This document shows positions 1-11,119 of a stretch of DNA of 64,000 nt, one piece after another (position 1 is the first letter of the stretch; each line of letters opens with the position of its first letter). Source of the DNA: Coffea arabica (taxonomy: Eukaryota; Streptophyta; Magnoliopsida; Gentianales; Rubiaceae). The stretch covers positions 38,898,287 through 38,962,286 of the forward strand of contig NC_092326.1 of the NCBI RefSeq assembly GCF_036785885.1. The letters run 5' to 3'. The notes below the pieces were generated by a model. That model made no database searches. It saw nothing but the letters and a program-made list of their open reading frames with translations, and had not been told where the DNA came from. Both the position numbers and the translations under genes were made by a program.

Positions 1-248
1 GCAAAAATGGTAAGTTTACAGTTTGGATCTTTGAATTTATCTTAACATTTTCCTGAACAGTAACAATTACTATATCATTTGCCCTCTGATTTTTTCTTTT
101 GAATTGTTGTACAAATTTATAAATTTCTGCTTCTGATTGTAAGTTCTTGATGTTTTAGGAAAAGGGTCTTCATTTTTAAGGCCCTTTGGTAGTCTCATTG
201 ATCAAAATTTGATATTGGAGCTGTGTAAATAGACAGATTAACCCAAGA
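1..248 (+). promoter_or_regulatory. TGD2: 5' leader of TGD2 with a leader intron
   Basis: A strong donor (GTAAGT) begins at base 10, and a pyrimidine-rich stretch ending in AG lies at 157-158. This marks a probable intron of about 150 bases inside the 5' untranslated leader. The next leader exon would be 159-248, followed directly by the ATG at 249. The promoter lies to the left of the window. The intron is inferred from splice signals only. Confidence 0.6.
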
Positions 249-3200
249 ATGGTGGGGAATTCGATTATCCATGTTTCAGCTGCTAGCTCTGTCCTATTTC
301 CTTCATATTTAATAAACCCCATTTCTCAAAAGGGCTCCCTGAACTTTGTTCCATGCCTAAGTATATCTAGAAGGCCTAAAAATGGAGTCTTTAGTGTAAA
401 AGCTACATCATCTGCGAATACGGGTAGTGGCCAACAGCAACCTGCATCATCTTCTGAACCAAAGAATCCGTTAGCAGTTGTTTTGGACATTCCTAAGAAC
501 ATTTGGAGGCAGACTCTGCGGCCATTGAGTGATTTTGGGTTTGGGAGGAGGAGCATTTGGGAAGGTGGGGTCGGGATTTTTTTGGTTTCAGGAGCAGTTT
601 TGCTGGCGCTTACCTTGGCTTGGTTGAGAGGGTTTCAGTTGCGGTCGAAGTTCAGGAAGTACTTGGCTGTGTTCGAGTTTGAGCAAGCTTGTGGCATTTG
701 CACTGGGACGCCAGTTAGAATTCGTGGGGTGAATGTTGGCAGTGTAATTCGGGTTAATCCTTCATTGAATAGTATTGAAGCTGTGGTTGAGGTGAAATGT
801 CAGTGAATTTGTTGATTTTTAATATGTATATGTGATATGTGGTTTAAAATTTGGTTGTTGAATTTTCTTGTGATTGTAGGTTGATGATGATAAGGTAATA
901 ATCCCGCGTAATTCATTGGTTGAGGTGAATCAGTCTGGACTGCTCATGGAAACTTTGATTGATATAACGCCTCGAAATCCAATCCCAACTCCTTCTATAG
1001 GGCCTCTTGATCCACACTGTGTCAAGGAGGGCCTAATCGTGTGTGACCGGCAAAAGATAAAGGGATATCAAGGCGTCAGCTTGGATGCATTGGTTGGGAT
1101 ATTCACTCGCCTTGGGCGTGAAGCGGAAGGAATAGGTTTAGCAAATACATATTCACTAGCTGAGCGGTTTGCTGTTGTTATTGAAGAGGCACAACCGCTC
1201 CTTTCAAAGGTTCGAAATGCGTGCTTTTGTTACTTAATTGGGTTGGTTGATCTCTAATGGGTTGAGTTGTTATTTAGTCTGTCTATCTCTTTAGATGGAA
1301 CATTTTATTCTCTATTTCGAGTTTTGTGTGAAAAATTTTTGCAGGTATCAACTTGAGGTTATCCAGAAAGGAAGCTATGACGTTTTAGTTTACCAAAACT
1401 GATATGACAAAATTGCATGAAAATTCCTTAACATGTATAAATATGGATACAATTGAAGTGCATGACCTGTTGTCGACCCTTTAGAGAGTTATAAATGTCT
1501 ACAACATTGTCTATAGAAGAACAGGTTCTTTTAAACTACTTCAAAACCAACTTAGTGATATAGGGTTCTATGATACTTTTGCATATAAATGGGAAGCCAC
1601 AAAAAGCTCTGGTTAAAGTTGTTTGAAAAGTCATTTATGGGATAAATGTTATTGAAATCTTACATTTTACAACTAATGAAAGGGGTATATATTCTGCTGC
1701 TTAAACCAACTTTTCAATTTTGTAGGATTTGATTAGCAAAGCTTCTGTTTGCTGATAGCTTTAATATTCAGTGCAAAATGTATTGTATTGTTTTTGGTGT
1801 ATCTACTTATTTATGGCGTGCAATTCCTACCTGAATTTTACAGAATAATATGCTTTTCAACTTTTAGAATTCAGAATTCAGTACTGATATGTTTAAAATA
1901 AGATTTAAATGGGTTCAAATCAGGGCTAGGGCGTGGGAGGTCACAAGTGATTTTCAAACATGATTGTACTCCTGGGAAATGCATGGCGGGTATTAAGTCA
2001 TATTGGAAAATATTAGCTGATGCCCCAGCAGTCTCATATGGCCACAAGAGATCAGTATATGTTTTTAATGCATACTGAACAGAAGAAATTCAAATATTCA
2101 TTTTTCAGCGAAACAACATTAATTTATGTTATTTGATTCTCTTTTAATGTTGCAACTTGCAAGAATTAACTTCTTTCTTATTTGTTTATTATAGTATGAG
2201 TTAGTTAACACATTAAAACTTGATACTTGAAAAGTCTCTTGGCAGAAAATGCATAAAGTGTGTTAATTTCGTCATGTAATTAGGTTAGAAAAGTGCTTTG
2301 AAGGCTTTGGCAGAGCTTACAAGAGTGCCAAAGATAGTTTTGGGAACAAATGGTTTAATCCTGTTCTGGATAATGAGTTCTCGTATTTGTATAAAGAACC
2401 ATCAGGGCTGAATAACTTGAAATGTGGAAATTTTGCTGCGATAACATCTCTTGCTGCTTTTTGAGAGGTGCAGATGTCAAGTTTTGCAATAACATCTCTT
2501 GAAATGTGGAAATGTGAACAGGAGAAATTCAGGGTTATGTTTGTGATACCCTTGGCATACTCTTTTTAAATGGAAAGGTCTGTTAAGTTGTTTAAGCGAG
2601 TATTCTTCAGAAAGTCAGTCATAGTCATTCTGACAACTTTAGGTTAGCGAGCTGAGTTAATTTCAGGAATTTGTAAATGCTGTCATGCATATGTTGTAAG
2701 TATCCAAATAACCTTGGTGTTCTGAGTTTTTACGGTAGATATTTCTGTGCTTGTGTTACTGGGTTGTCTAAGAAACCTCCTACTATTGGCGGTTGTTTTT
2801 GCTGTAATTAAAGCTGTCAGTTTTGCCAGTCTTCTTGCTGAAAAATGACATTCCTTGTCTGTTGATTGCCTTTGTATTTGGTAAATAGATTCCTAGTATG
2901 GCGGTTAAGCATTGGACATGGCTCAGGCGTCATCCTTTGAATGATGCTATAATTGATCATGGATTACAATGTAGTGTTTGTAGAATGGCCTGTGATTTTG
3001 GCATGTGCTAGCAAGACTTCGCCTTATGTGAGGTGTGATTAAATTTAGTGTCTTTTCTGACAGTTAATCTACTGAATACTCATGCATACTGTTTCTTGTT
3101 TGTGATTTAGTGATGTTTCAGATCAAAGCCATGACTGAAGATGTTCAACCTTTGCTGGCAGAAGTTCGAGATAGTGGTTTGCTGAAGGAAGCTGAGAGTT

Positions 3201-6200
3201 TAATGAAAAGCCTGACACAAGCCTCTGAGGACATGCGGTAAAAGTCCAACCTTAGTCATATTTGTGGTTTGAACTGGTCCTCTTTGTGTTTGTACATGTG
3301 CATAAGGTGTTGGTTTCAATGGGTAACATGGAAAAGCTTTCCATAAATGGACGCTTGTTTTCTGGGTGGATTGATTTTTTGGATCATACCCCAAGGCCTA
3401 AAAGATCTTTGCTTAGTGAGGTATTTATTGTTTCCTTGTTCAATTTTTTCGTGATTATCAGATGTTGCACAATCTTGGCTTTCTTCCGGAGCCACATGCA
3501 TGCTCTTCATATAAGTAGGTTTTAGAGCACCAAGATAAATGATTTGTCTCACTTCCTGCTCCTCTGTATTATCAAATTAGAAAGTTGAATGCTCTTCTTT
3601 CTTGCTGCAAGTTCCTTATCCTCTCTAGGTGTGCACTGCTACTGATTAGTTGACAATTATTAATATTGTTGATGTCACCAGCAAACATGCATCTGCATGG
3701 TATGTTGGTTGATGTGTTCCAACTTCTTTTAAGTTCAAATTCATGCAAGCTGCAGAAATGATGAAAAGAAATAAAATATTGACATCTGATGTGGCATTTA
3801 CGACTACATAAAGGTTATTTTTGACCTGAACAGGATTGAAAGCACTTTAAGCAAAGTAATGGTGAATTTAGGGAGGGCTTATAATAATATTCCTTGAAAA
3901 GCACTTCTCCAAGTAAACATGGGTTCCCGAGAAAGTTTGAATTGTTTGTCTTACAATTGCTATTTATGAAGCTTCATGATATGGTCTCATTTACATACTT
4001 CTCCTAGCAAGAGAGAGAGCGAGAAAGTATGAAGTAGAGTTTCAAAATATGACCTCACTTACATAATTTTCCACCTATATATATATATATATATATTTGT
4101 TTTGCCTTGTGTTGTGCTGCAGCTAAGCTGATGTAGGAAAAGAAGCTTTTAAAGTTGGTCTGATTAACATTTATATGTGTACACAAACACACATGTATAA
4201 ACACATACTTGTGCGAGAGCTTTGCCTTTGTGTTGTGCTGCCGCTGAAATTTGGGAGGGAAAGAAGCCTTAAAAGTTGGTGTTGTTAACATTTATGTGCA
4301 TATAAGTGTATACACGGAGACATTCTCACACACACATATGTATATTTATGAATATAGACATGCGCACACAAACATGAGAGGTTTGCCTTGTGCTGTGCTG
4401 CATCTGAAATTGCGAAGGGAAAGAAGCTTTCAAAGTTGGTGTGGTTAGAATTTATGTGTTTTCCATACCGAACAGAAGGGTACAAGCAACACATTGACAA
4501 TTTTTTTTAAAAAAATTCTTCTACAATAGTTTGTTGCAATTCCAACTGCTTCAACTAAAGAAAAGAGAAGTGTGCCTTAGCATCAGTATGCAACTCTTCT
4601 GCTTGTGTGCATGCTTGTTCCTGTAGTTGCCTTTGGCTATTGTACCATGCAGAATAGTTATTCTTGGAATTGAAAGAAAGAGACAGTTAGTTTTCCATTA
4701 TGTAGATGTTTCTCTTAATTTGTTGGTAACTGGGTGTCTCAGTTGATGATTGCTCTATCATTCACCTTGCTTTTAGTCTAAACTACCAGTTTGTGCATCC
4801 TAGCATAGTCTTCTCACATTTAGTTTAAATTGTGATTGTTACATAATCATCAAGTTTATACAAAAATAGATGTTTATTTATAGATTCATCTTTTTCCTGA
4901 AGCAAGTCAAAGTTATTTCAGGTGTCCATGCATATCCTCTTTTGTACAACAATTAGGCAGTTTGCTTTTGATATGTGGCAAATCTTAACTATCTCCAAGG
5001 GATATCTGAAAACAGGGTACCAAACAAGTTGAAAGCTTTTCAATGATTCAGGAGAGATGACTGTCGAAAGGAAAGATAACACAAAAATGCTAGAAAGTGC
5101 ATGGTATTGTTCTGCTACTTCAAAATGAACTGTTTGTAAAATGTTTTCGAACAATTGAGATTTGAAAATTAATTAGTTACAAGAAGTGATAAAAGGAATA
5201 TAAAAATAATATGCTCGATAAGGGAAGCCAATTGCTCTAAGTGGCCTATTAAAGTTAATGCAAAATGATTATGTTGAATCGGGGACTACTTTAAATACTT
5301 AAGTTGGAGGCTTCACCCATGAGTTAGGTGAGATATAAATTTAAGCTTATAAGCTACTACAGTTATTTTGTTCATCTCTGTGAAGCATTTTGCACATGAC
5401 AAGTTATTTCCGAAATCTTTTTCTGCATCTTAATGTGCATCAACACCATGACTTTTTCGGAACAAAAATTATATATAGAGGAAGGTACTCCTCTTTTGAG
5501 CTTTGCATTCTTATTCATGTTAAGATTCTTTACGAAGATTTTGGAGCTGTTACCATAACTCATTCCAGGTCTTTCTTCACAAGTGAGGCTAATAGGTATC
5601 TTGGGCGTGAAATAATATCTATGATAGAATTTCTAGACATGTTGGCCTGAGGTATGAACATGTTCCAGAGTTGGTACTAAGGGTGTAACCATGTGATTAG
5701 CTAGCTCTACTCAAATCAACACATAACTTGGCTGATTTGCTTAAGAAATCAAGGGATGTGTTAAGAAATACATTATATATGGAGTTGAAACCTGTGTTTT
5801 TGGGCACCAATAATTACCTATTCAACCAACACAACTTTTAAGTTATTGAATATAAACTCCGAAGTTTGATGAGTGGCAAGGCGTCACTGGTATTCATTTG
5901 TTTGAATAATAGGCGTCCCATTTGAAAGGTCAGTTAGCAACTTGCACAATCTGTTACAGAGATACATCGGGCGAACTTGATCTTCGGAGGGTGAACAAAA
6001 ATGCCTTTAGTTGCACATATGTATCTTGTGCCTTTACCTAGATGACAATGCAAGGATGGTTCTCCATTTATCATTCATTTTCATGTCGTTAATCTCAAAC
6101 TCAACTAATGTAGAAACTTTGCTTCTTGTAAATCAATGCATTATATAACCATTCTTACCAACTATAGGACTAGAGGAGGGGCCTACATGTGTAGCAGTTG

Positions 6201-6740
6201 TGTATCATTCTTTGACTGGTCACTTGAGCAACTGATTTATGTCTGAATGTTCATATGTTACTATTTTACATCTGTCAACTGTTGCAATGTAAATCGTTTG
6301 AAAGATTGTCATATTTTCTTGTTCTCTTTGTCATTGTATATGTACTAGTTTGGTATGGGTTCATTATTCTCTATTACATCTGTTTCTTTTCTTGTCCATT
6401 TTTTTATGTAAAAATGTTTTGGAACCAACTTTGCAGGAAGGTGCACTCATCGGTTATGACTCCTGAGAACACTGAGCTAATCCGGAAGTCCATATATAGC
6501 CTCATTTTCACCTTAAAGAATGTTGAAGTAAGTTCCTCTGATTTATGTTCAATTTATAAACAACTCTTTGAACGATCATTGTTTCGTACACCATCATGAT
6601 AATTTCTGCAGTCGTCTCTTATTACTCTACATAAATAAACTTTGCAGAACATAAGCTCTGATATCTTAGGGTTTACTGGTGATGAAGCTACAAGACGGAA
6701 TCTTAAACTGCTTATTAAGTCTCTCAGCAGGCTGTTGTGA
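249..6740 (+). CDS. TGD2: TRIGALACTOSYLDIACYLGLYCEROL 2 (MlaD-type lipid-binding subunit of the TGD1,2,3 complex)
   Basis: TGD2 is the substrate-binding subunit of the TGD1-TGD2-TGD3 ABC complex in the inner chloroplast envelope. It binds phosphatidic acid and takes part in ER-to-plastid lipid import (known from the Arabidopsis family). Exons are 249-791, 880-1209, 3122-3237, 6437-6527 and 6648-6740, giving 1173 nt and 390 residues; the Arabidopsis protein is close to this length. All introns are GT-AG and the phases agree. Residues 1-50 are Ser-rich with few acidic residues, like a transit peptide. A single membrane helix spans about 105-126, and the MlaD domain follows (about 130-215, including GTPVRIRGVNVGSVIRVNP). 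The C-terminal part holds the family's conserved stretches MTPENTEL and GFTGDEATR, and ends in KSLSRLL. The in-frame reading past 791 ends at once in a stop, so the donor at 792 is the right one. Introns 2 (1.9 kb) and 3 (3.2 kb) are long and carry inserted material. Confidence 0.95.
1902..2464 (+). pseudogene. Unrecognised protein-like reading frames inside TGD2 intron 2
   Basis: Two open frames on the TGD2 strand read like real protein but are not part of TGD2. The first, 1902-2078 (58 codons), contains VIFKHDCTPGKC and SYWKILADAPAVSYGHKRS. The second, 2285-2464 (59 codons), contains FEGFGRAYKSAKDSFGNKWF and DNEFSYLYKEPSGLNN. Each ends in a stop, and neither starts with a convincing ATG. 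The second is preceded by an acceptor-like AG at 2282-2283. The most obvious donor in the first (GTATAT after GHKRS) does not match that acceptor in phase, so they do not splice together simply. I do not recognise the family. A captured gene fragment or a processed pseudogene is the likeliest explanation; chance is not excluded. Confidence 0.35.
4076..4097. repeat. (TA)n microsatellite in TGD2 intron 3
   Basis: Eleven uninterrupted TA units stand directly before the minisatellite that follows. Confidence 0.9.
4101..4455 (+). repeat. Three-copy degenerate minisatellite in TGD2 intron 3
   Basis: A unit that begins TTTGCCTTGTGTTGTGCTGC and continues with a GAAGCTTTTAAAGTTGGT-like core recurs at 4101, 4221 and 4382. 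The spacings are 120 and 161 bases. Each unit ends in a CA/TA-rich linker of variable length, which explains the unequal spacing. Apparent small reading frames across this stretch come from the repeat and are not genes. Confidence 0.85.
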
Positions 6741-8203
6741 AGATGGAATGCGGAAGCTCGGTCGGGGTTTGTGGTTTACCCTAGAGCTGCAAATGCATTG
6801 AGTCCTGGATCTGACTGCTTGCTCAGTTAGGGGAGGTTAGATATAATCTTCTGGCTGGTTTTTTTTTATTAATGGACTTTAATTGGTATCCTGAAGTAAT
6901 GAGGGTAACTAACCTTTTTACAGTTTAGGAAAGCCAAAAAGTTTTGCACATTTTTTTTTTTTTTTTTTTGGCTGGTTGAGCAATGTTGTGAAAGATCTCT
7001 TGTAAGTTGCAAGTACAATTGTGTATGAAGTAATTTCGTATAGTTTAAGGTTGATGTTTCCAGTTTACCTTACTGCTCCAAATGTTTAAGGACACCATCC
7101 TACAGCCTTAGCCTAAAGTGCAAATTGTTTCAAGAAGAAAAAGTGCAGGCCTCTTAATAGTCTCAATAATGCCATCAAACATGGCTGAAGATTGCAAGCA
7201 ATAAGCAAGGATGTGAACTACCTAAGGTGGGGAAAGATCTGAAGACTCTTTAACAAATGAGAAGAAACTAGAGAGAGGACTCCTCTTATGGAGAAAATTT
7301 TCATGAGAATCTATGCTAGTACTGTACCATATACACAAACATTGGAAAAGATTATGGAGGGAAAAATTACAGCAAATAAGACCCAATTTTGAATAATTTT
7401 ACACATAATTAGTATCACACTTCTATTCCTTTTTTTTTTTAAATGAAATAAAATTATAAGGAGTCCATAATAATAGAAGTCATTCAAACAAATTATAATT
7501 CTAATAAACCCACAAAATGGTGGAAATTACAACTTAATATCATGGCAAACAGATGGCGCATTTTCTTCAATTAGTGTGCAGATTTTATGGATGAAATTAT
7601 TATTTCTATTTTTTTTTTAAAAATCATCACAAACTAATCCACATAAACATAAAGGTGGAGAAGAAGAATTAAACCCAGAATCTGGATCTCAATTTTGATC
7701 ACCAAATCAAAGTTTTTTTTGGCCCTGTACTGTTGTTAGTAGCTTTTTTTTGGGTCTGTACTCTTGAAGTGTAATTTGTGCAGTTTCATTTATAATCAAG
7801 ACCATAATCTTCCCAGCGGCTACGCGCACAAATTCAACTCTTCCTTTGACATATTTACACCGCTCCAGCTGGCTACAGGACAATTATGTATAAAAAAACA
7901 GATGCCACCGAAAGAGGTGGTTGAAATTAAAGTCTGATTGATGCAACGAATTCTTTTGCAAAATGAAGTAGAAAAAAGGACAAATAAAAAACTCTCAAAG
8001 AATACTTCTTCTACTCTTCAAGCCTTCCCCAACTAAAAATTGAAGGGGTCATTGATTTGTGTCCGGTGGAAACAACGTTTATATGAATCATGTGAGGTGA
8101 CCGGAGAGGCTTGGCGCTGTCATTGCGTTGCGTGTAGGTCAAAGGGTTAAATCCATCTGCTTGCATTTTTTTTCAGGCTTTTTTTTGTAAATTTTCAACT
8201 AAT
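6741..8203. other. TGD2 3' region and intergenic DNA
   Basis: The first 200-300 bases after the stop are T-rich and probably form the 3' untranslated region; a T tract of about 20 lies at 6950-6969. The rest, up to the SINE at 8204, shows no reading frame or RNA gene that I can support, only A/T-rich tracts. Confidence 0.6.
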
Positions 8204-8527
8204 GCGAGTCGGCTTAATTGGTAACAACATACCGCTTTCTCACGAAAAGATCATGTTTTCGAATCTCGCTGTTGATGTGAGGGATGTATTGATGAGCGAT
8301 TTATAAGAATCTCTGTAAGCGATCTATAGTTTCGAAAGTATGTCCTGATTCGTAGCGGTGACTGAAATCAAACTCACCGCAACTTTTAATTATCAGAAAA
8401 AGGAATGTATTGATGGGTGATTTATAAGAATTTCTGTAAACGATCTATTGTTTCGAAAGTACGTCCTAACTCGTGGTGGTGACCGGAGTCGAATCCACCT
8501 AAACTTTTAATTATTAGAAAAAAAAAA
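8204..8527 (+). mobile_element. tRNA-derived SINE with a tandemly duplicated body
   Basis: The head resembles a tRNA: GGCTTAATTGGTAA matches an A box, and TTTTCGAATCTCG, about 45 bases further on, matches a B box (GGTTCGAATCC). The body after it is present twice, at 8284-8404 and 8405-8527. Both copies open with ATGTATTGATG, share GATTTATAAGAAT and TTTCGAAAGTA, and close with an A-rich run. The second copy ends in the terminal A tail. No clear target-site duplication was found. Confidence 0.7.
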
Positions 8528-9249
8528 CCATACAACATTGACAAAGATGATGAGAATCACCTAAACATGAGGAGCATACATCTAGCCTAACCATCATATC
8601 ATGCAGTAGTAATGGCGCTATTTATATTCCAAAAATTCAAGGTACGATTCAAGTCAAAATTGTTCGGGAATCTATGAATTTTATGCTAATGAACATGTTC
8701 CCTATGACAGAGAAATCCATTATTATTAATCAGTCTATAATCAGGTGTCTTGTATACAAATTGACAAGAGCAGGATTCTGTTGATACATGTGCAGGTTTT
8801 GAACCACACCATTTGGAAACTAGGGGCATTTGGGGGCAAAATAAACCAAAATTAGTTACCGTTGAGTGAGGTATAAATATATTACTCCATCTGTTCCGTT
8901 GTTGGTCAAACTTGAGGATATTTTTTCCAGGGATTTTACTAAATTCATTTTCAGATTTTTGGACAATCTTTTGTTGTTAGCCGAAGCACTCGTTCTTTGT
9001 TTCTCTTTTTTTTTTTTTCCCATTTAATAATTAATACATGAGTTTGTCTAAAGAGTTCAGTCGCAAAAAGTTATTAAAAAAGTCACCACATTTCTAAACA
9101 ATAGATACAAAACATAGAATACTTAAAGTCAAGAGATGTGCCATCTTTTAATTTATTTCTTTTCCTTGTCTAAATTCTCTTGTACATGCTATAATATCAA
9201 AAAAAAAAAAAACAAAAACCAAATATTGTAATATGTTACCATATGAGTA
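8528..9249. other. Intergenic DNA without a recognised gene
   Basis: AT-rich sequence with homopolymer runs. Nothing codes convincingly on either strand. Confidence 0.6.
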
Positions 9250-9662
9250 AAGCATTTAATGAGTCGAATACTTGGTGTTCAGCCTCTATTCGTATATTAT
9301 ACGAACATGGTTCGAGTTCGATATGAATATTAATAAATTACAAATATTATTCGAATCCGATTCATTTATTTGTATAAATATACGAGTTTAAACTCGAGCT
9401 CGAATTTGACTTTGAAAATGATCTAATTATATTTTTAATAAATAATATATTATTTAGAATAAGTTTAATTGCATTTATTGATTTTTAAAAAATAAATAAT
9501 GCTAATTTATGTATAATTACTTTTTTAGTAAAATACAATATATATTTATATTTATATATGTGTTCACCCGCTCAATTAGTAAATGAATCTAATATTGTGT
9601 TCGAACCCGAACGAATCGAACACTAACATATTCACAAACACCGCAATTCGTTAACAGCTCTA
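9250..9662. mobile_element. Decayed TIR-type DNA transposon remnant
   Basis: The stretch is built from TCGAAT/ATTCGA and GAGTTCGA-like words at both ends with AT-rich filler between. Read on the - strand, the right end begins GAGCTGTTAACGAATTG, a terminal sequence common in non-autonomous plant elements. The left end is not clearly its inverted partner, so the boundaries are uncertain and the class is inferred. Confidence 0.35.
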
Positions 9663-10027
9663 CATATGAGTATTGGCAAAGTATTTGAAAATGATGGTCA
9701 TTTATATGCTTTGGTCGTGTGAAATATAAATAGAAAAAAGGTTGACCTTATTGAAGTGACTACTTCAATTTACCGGCCGGTCACGTTCGCAAAATAGTTT
9801 GGTGGAATTCTATCACTATTAGTTCTTACCTTTTTTTTTCTTTTTTCTTTTTTGGTTCTTACTTCTTAATAGGTCTCTGTCTTCTCACGTCTATCTCCTC
9901 TCCGACTTTTGTACGTAGCATTGACTCGTCCATCAGCTCAACTGAATATAGGACTAATTTTTTGCCCTCAGTAATTGATTTCTGGGCAACCCTTTAAGCC
10001 TTTTGGCAATCAGCTTTTGGGTTTGAG

Positions 10028-10954
10028 GTAAGGTTCACATTTTCTTCTTATATTGCATTGCGATCTTTTTCAAGATTCTGCCCAATTTTATGTTTTTTTG
10101 GCAATTCTGCAACATGGGTTCTTCCACTTATGTTCCTTTGTGGGGAGCATTGTATGAAAAATTGTGTCTTTATGATGGGTTTTGGCTTAATTGACTTCTC
10201 TGTTCTTTGCTAAATTGATCTGTCCGAGATTGGAAGACTGTTGGATGCAGGTTTTTGTTAACATGGTTTCGTGTTGCCTTATTGAAATTTTGTCAGCGTT
10301 GTTGATTGTTGGTGCTTATATTCTACTGTGCGGCACGTGTGCTTGCATCTATATGTGCCTGTTCTTTTATGCATTGACCATAAATGGCTGAAATGATTTG
10401 GCCAAATTTTGATTTTTTGACACTCAGGAAGCATGATTTCGTAGATGGGAATCTTTTAGGATCAACTTTTCTATAATGACAGTTATACAGATTCTTTGCA
10501 CTAGCAGGCCTAGAAGTTCAACACATTGATGGAAGAAATTTAAAACTTGTGTAGATTATGTGTCATGAATTTAACCCGCTTTCTACTGAGTTTGTTACAA
10601 CGTTAGTGAGGAAAGATTGATCCTATCCTTTTTATGTGAAATCATCGTGGAAGGCCCTAAACAACGAAAGTTTTCTTTGAAGCATATTCAGGGATAGATG
10701 AAAAATTGTACTTAATGATCTTAATGGTCTTTAATCCTAAGTTGGTCCAATTTTCAGCTACTAAGTTGGTCCAAACTATCATAATGATCTTTAATCCTCT
10801 TTTAGATTTATGGTTTTTGTAGCTACCTTGATTTTAAACTTTGATCTCCAAGAACCGCCCCCCCCCTTTCTTTTTGGGTTTATATTATTGGTTTCTTGAA
10901 AAATTCCAGCTTTCACCAGCATGATTTTGTTTCCTGCTCAAAATTTTTCTCCAG
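10028..10954 (+). other. Leader intron of the PHT4;6-type transporter gene
   Basis: A donor GTAAGG at 10028 follows GGGTTTGAG, and an acceptor CTCCAG ends at 10954, 165 bases before the start codon. A first leader exon would then lie at roughly 9920-10027. The intron contains only short open frames. It is inferred from splice signals; transcript data would settle it. Confidence 0.55.
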
Positions 10955-10984
10955 GTGGTGCTCAGATATCTTGAAGACTTTCAC

Positions 10985-11107
10985 ATGCCAGACATCTGGA
11001 ATCAAGGTTAATGATTGTGTAAAGCACTGGTTTTACAAGGACATCTGTTCAAGAACATTCAACTAACTGACTTAAGCCTCCTGGATATGCGTGATCGTCA
11101 TTCCTAG
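10985..11107 (+). promoter_or_regulatory. Three short uORFs in the transporter leader
   Basis: Three ATG-initiated frames precede the main start in the second leader exon: 10985-11011 (8 codons plus stop), 11011-11022 (3 codons plus stop) and 11087-11107 (6 codons plus stop). The first two overlap as TAATG. The last ends 12 bases before the main ATG. Such uORFs usually lower or condition translation; that effect is inferred here. Confidence 0.55.
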
Positions 11108-11119
11108 AACTGGGAAAAA

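Noticed and set aside
5160..6100. Possible Copia reverse-transcriptase or RNase H remnant in TGD2 intron 3
   Set aside because: A few phrases are suggestive, but no continuous frame or diagnostic motif was found.
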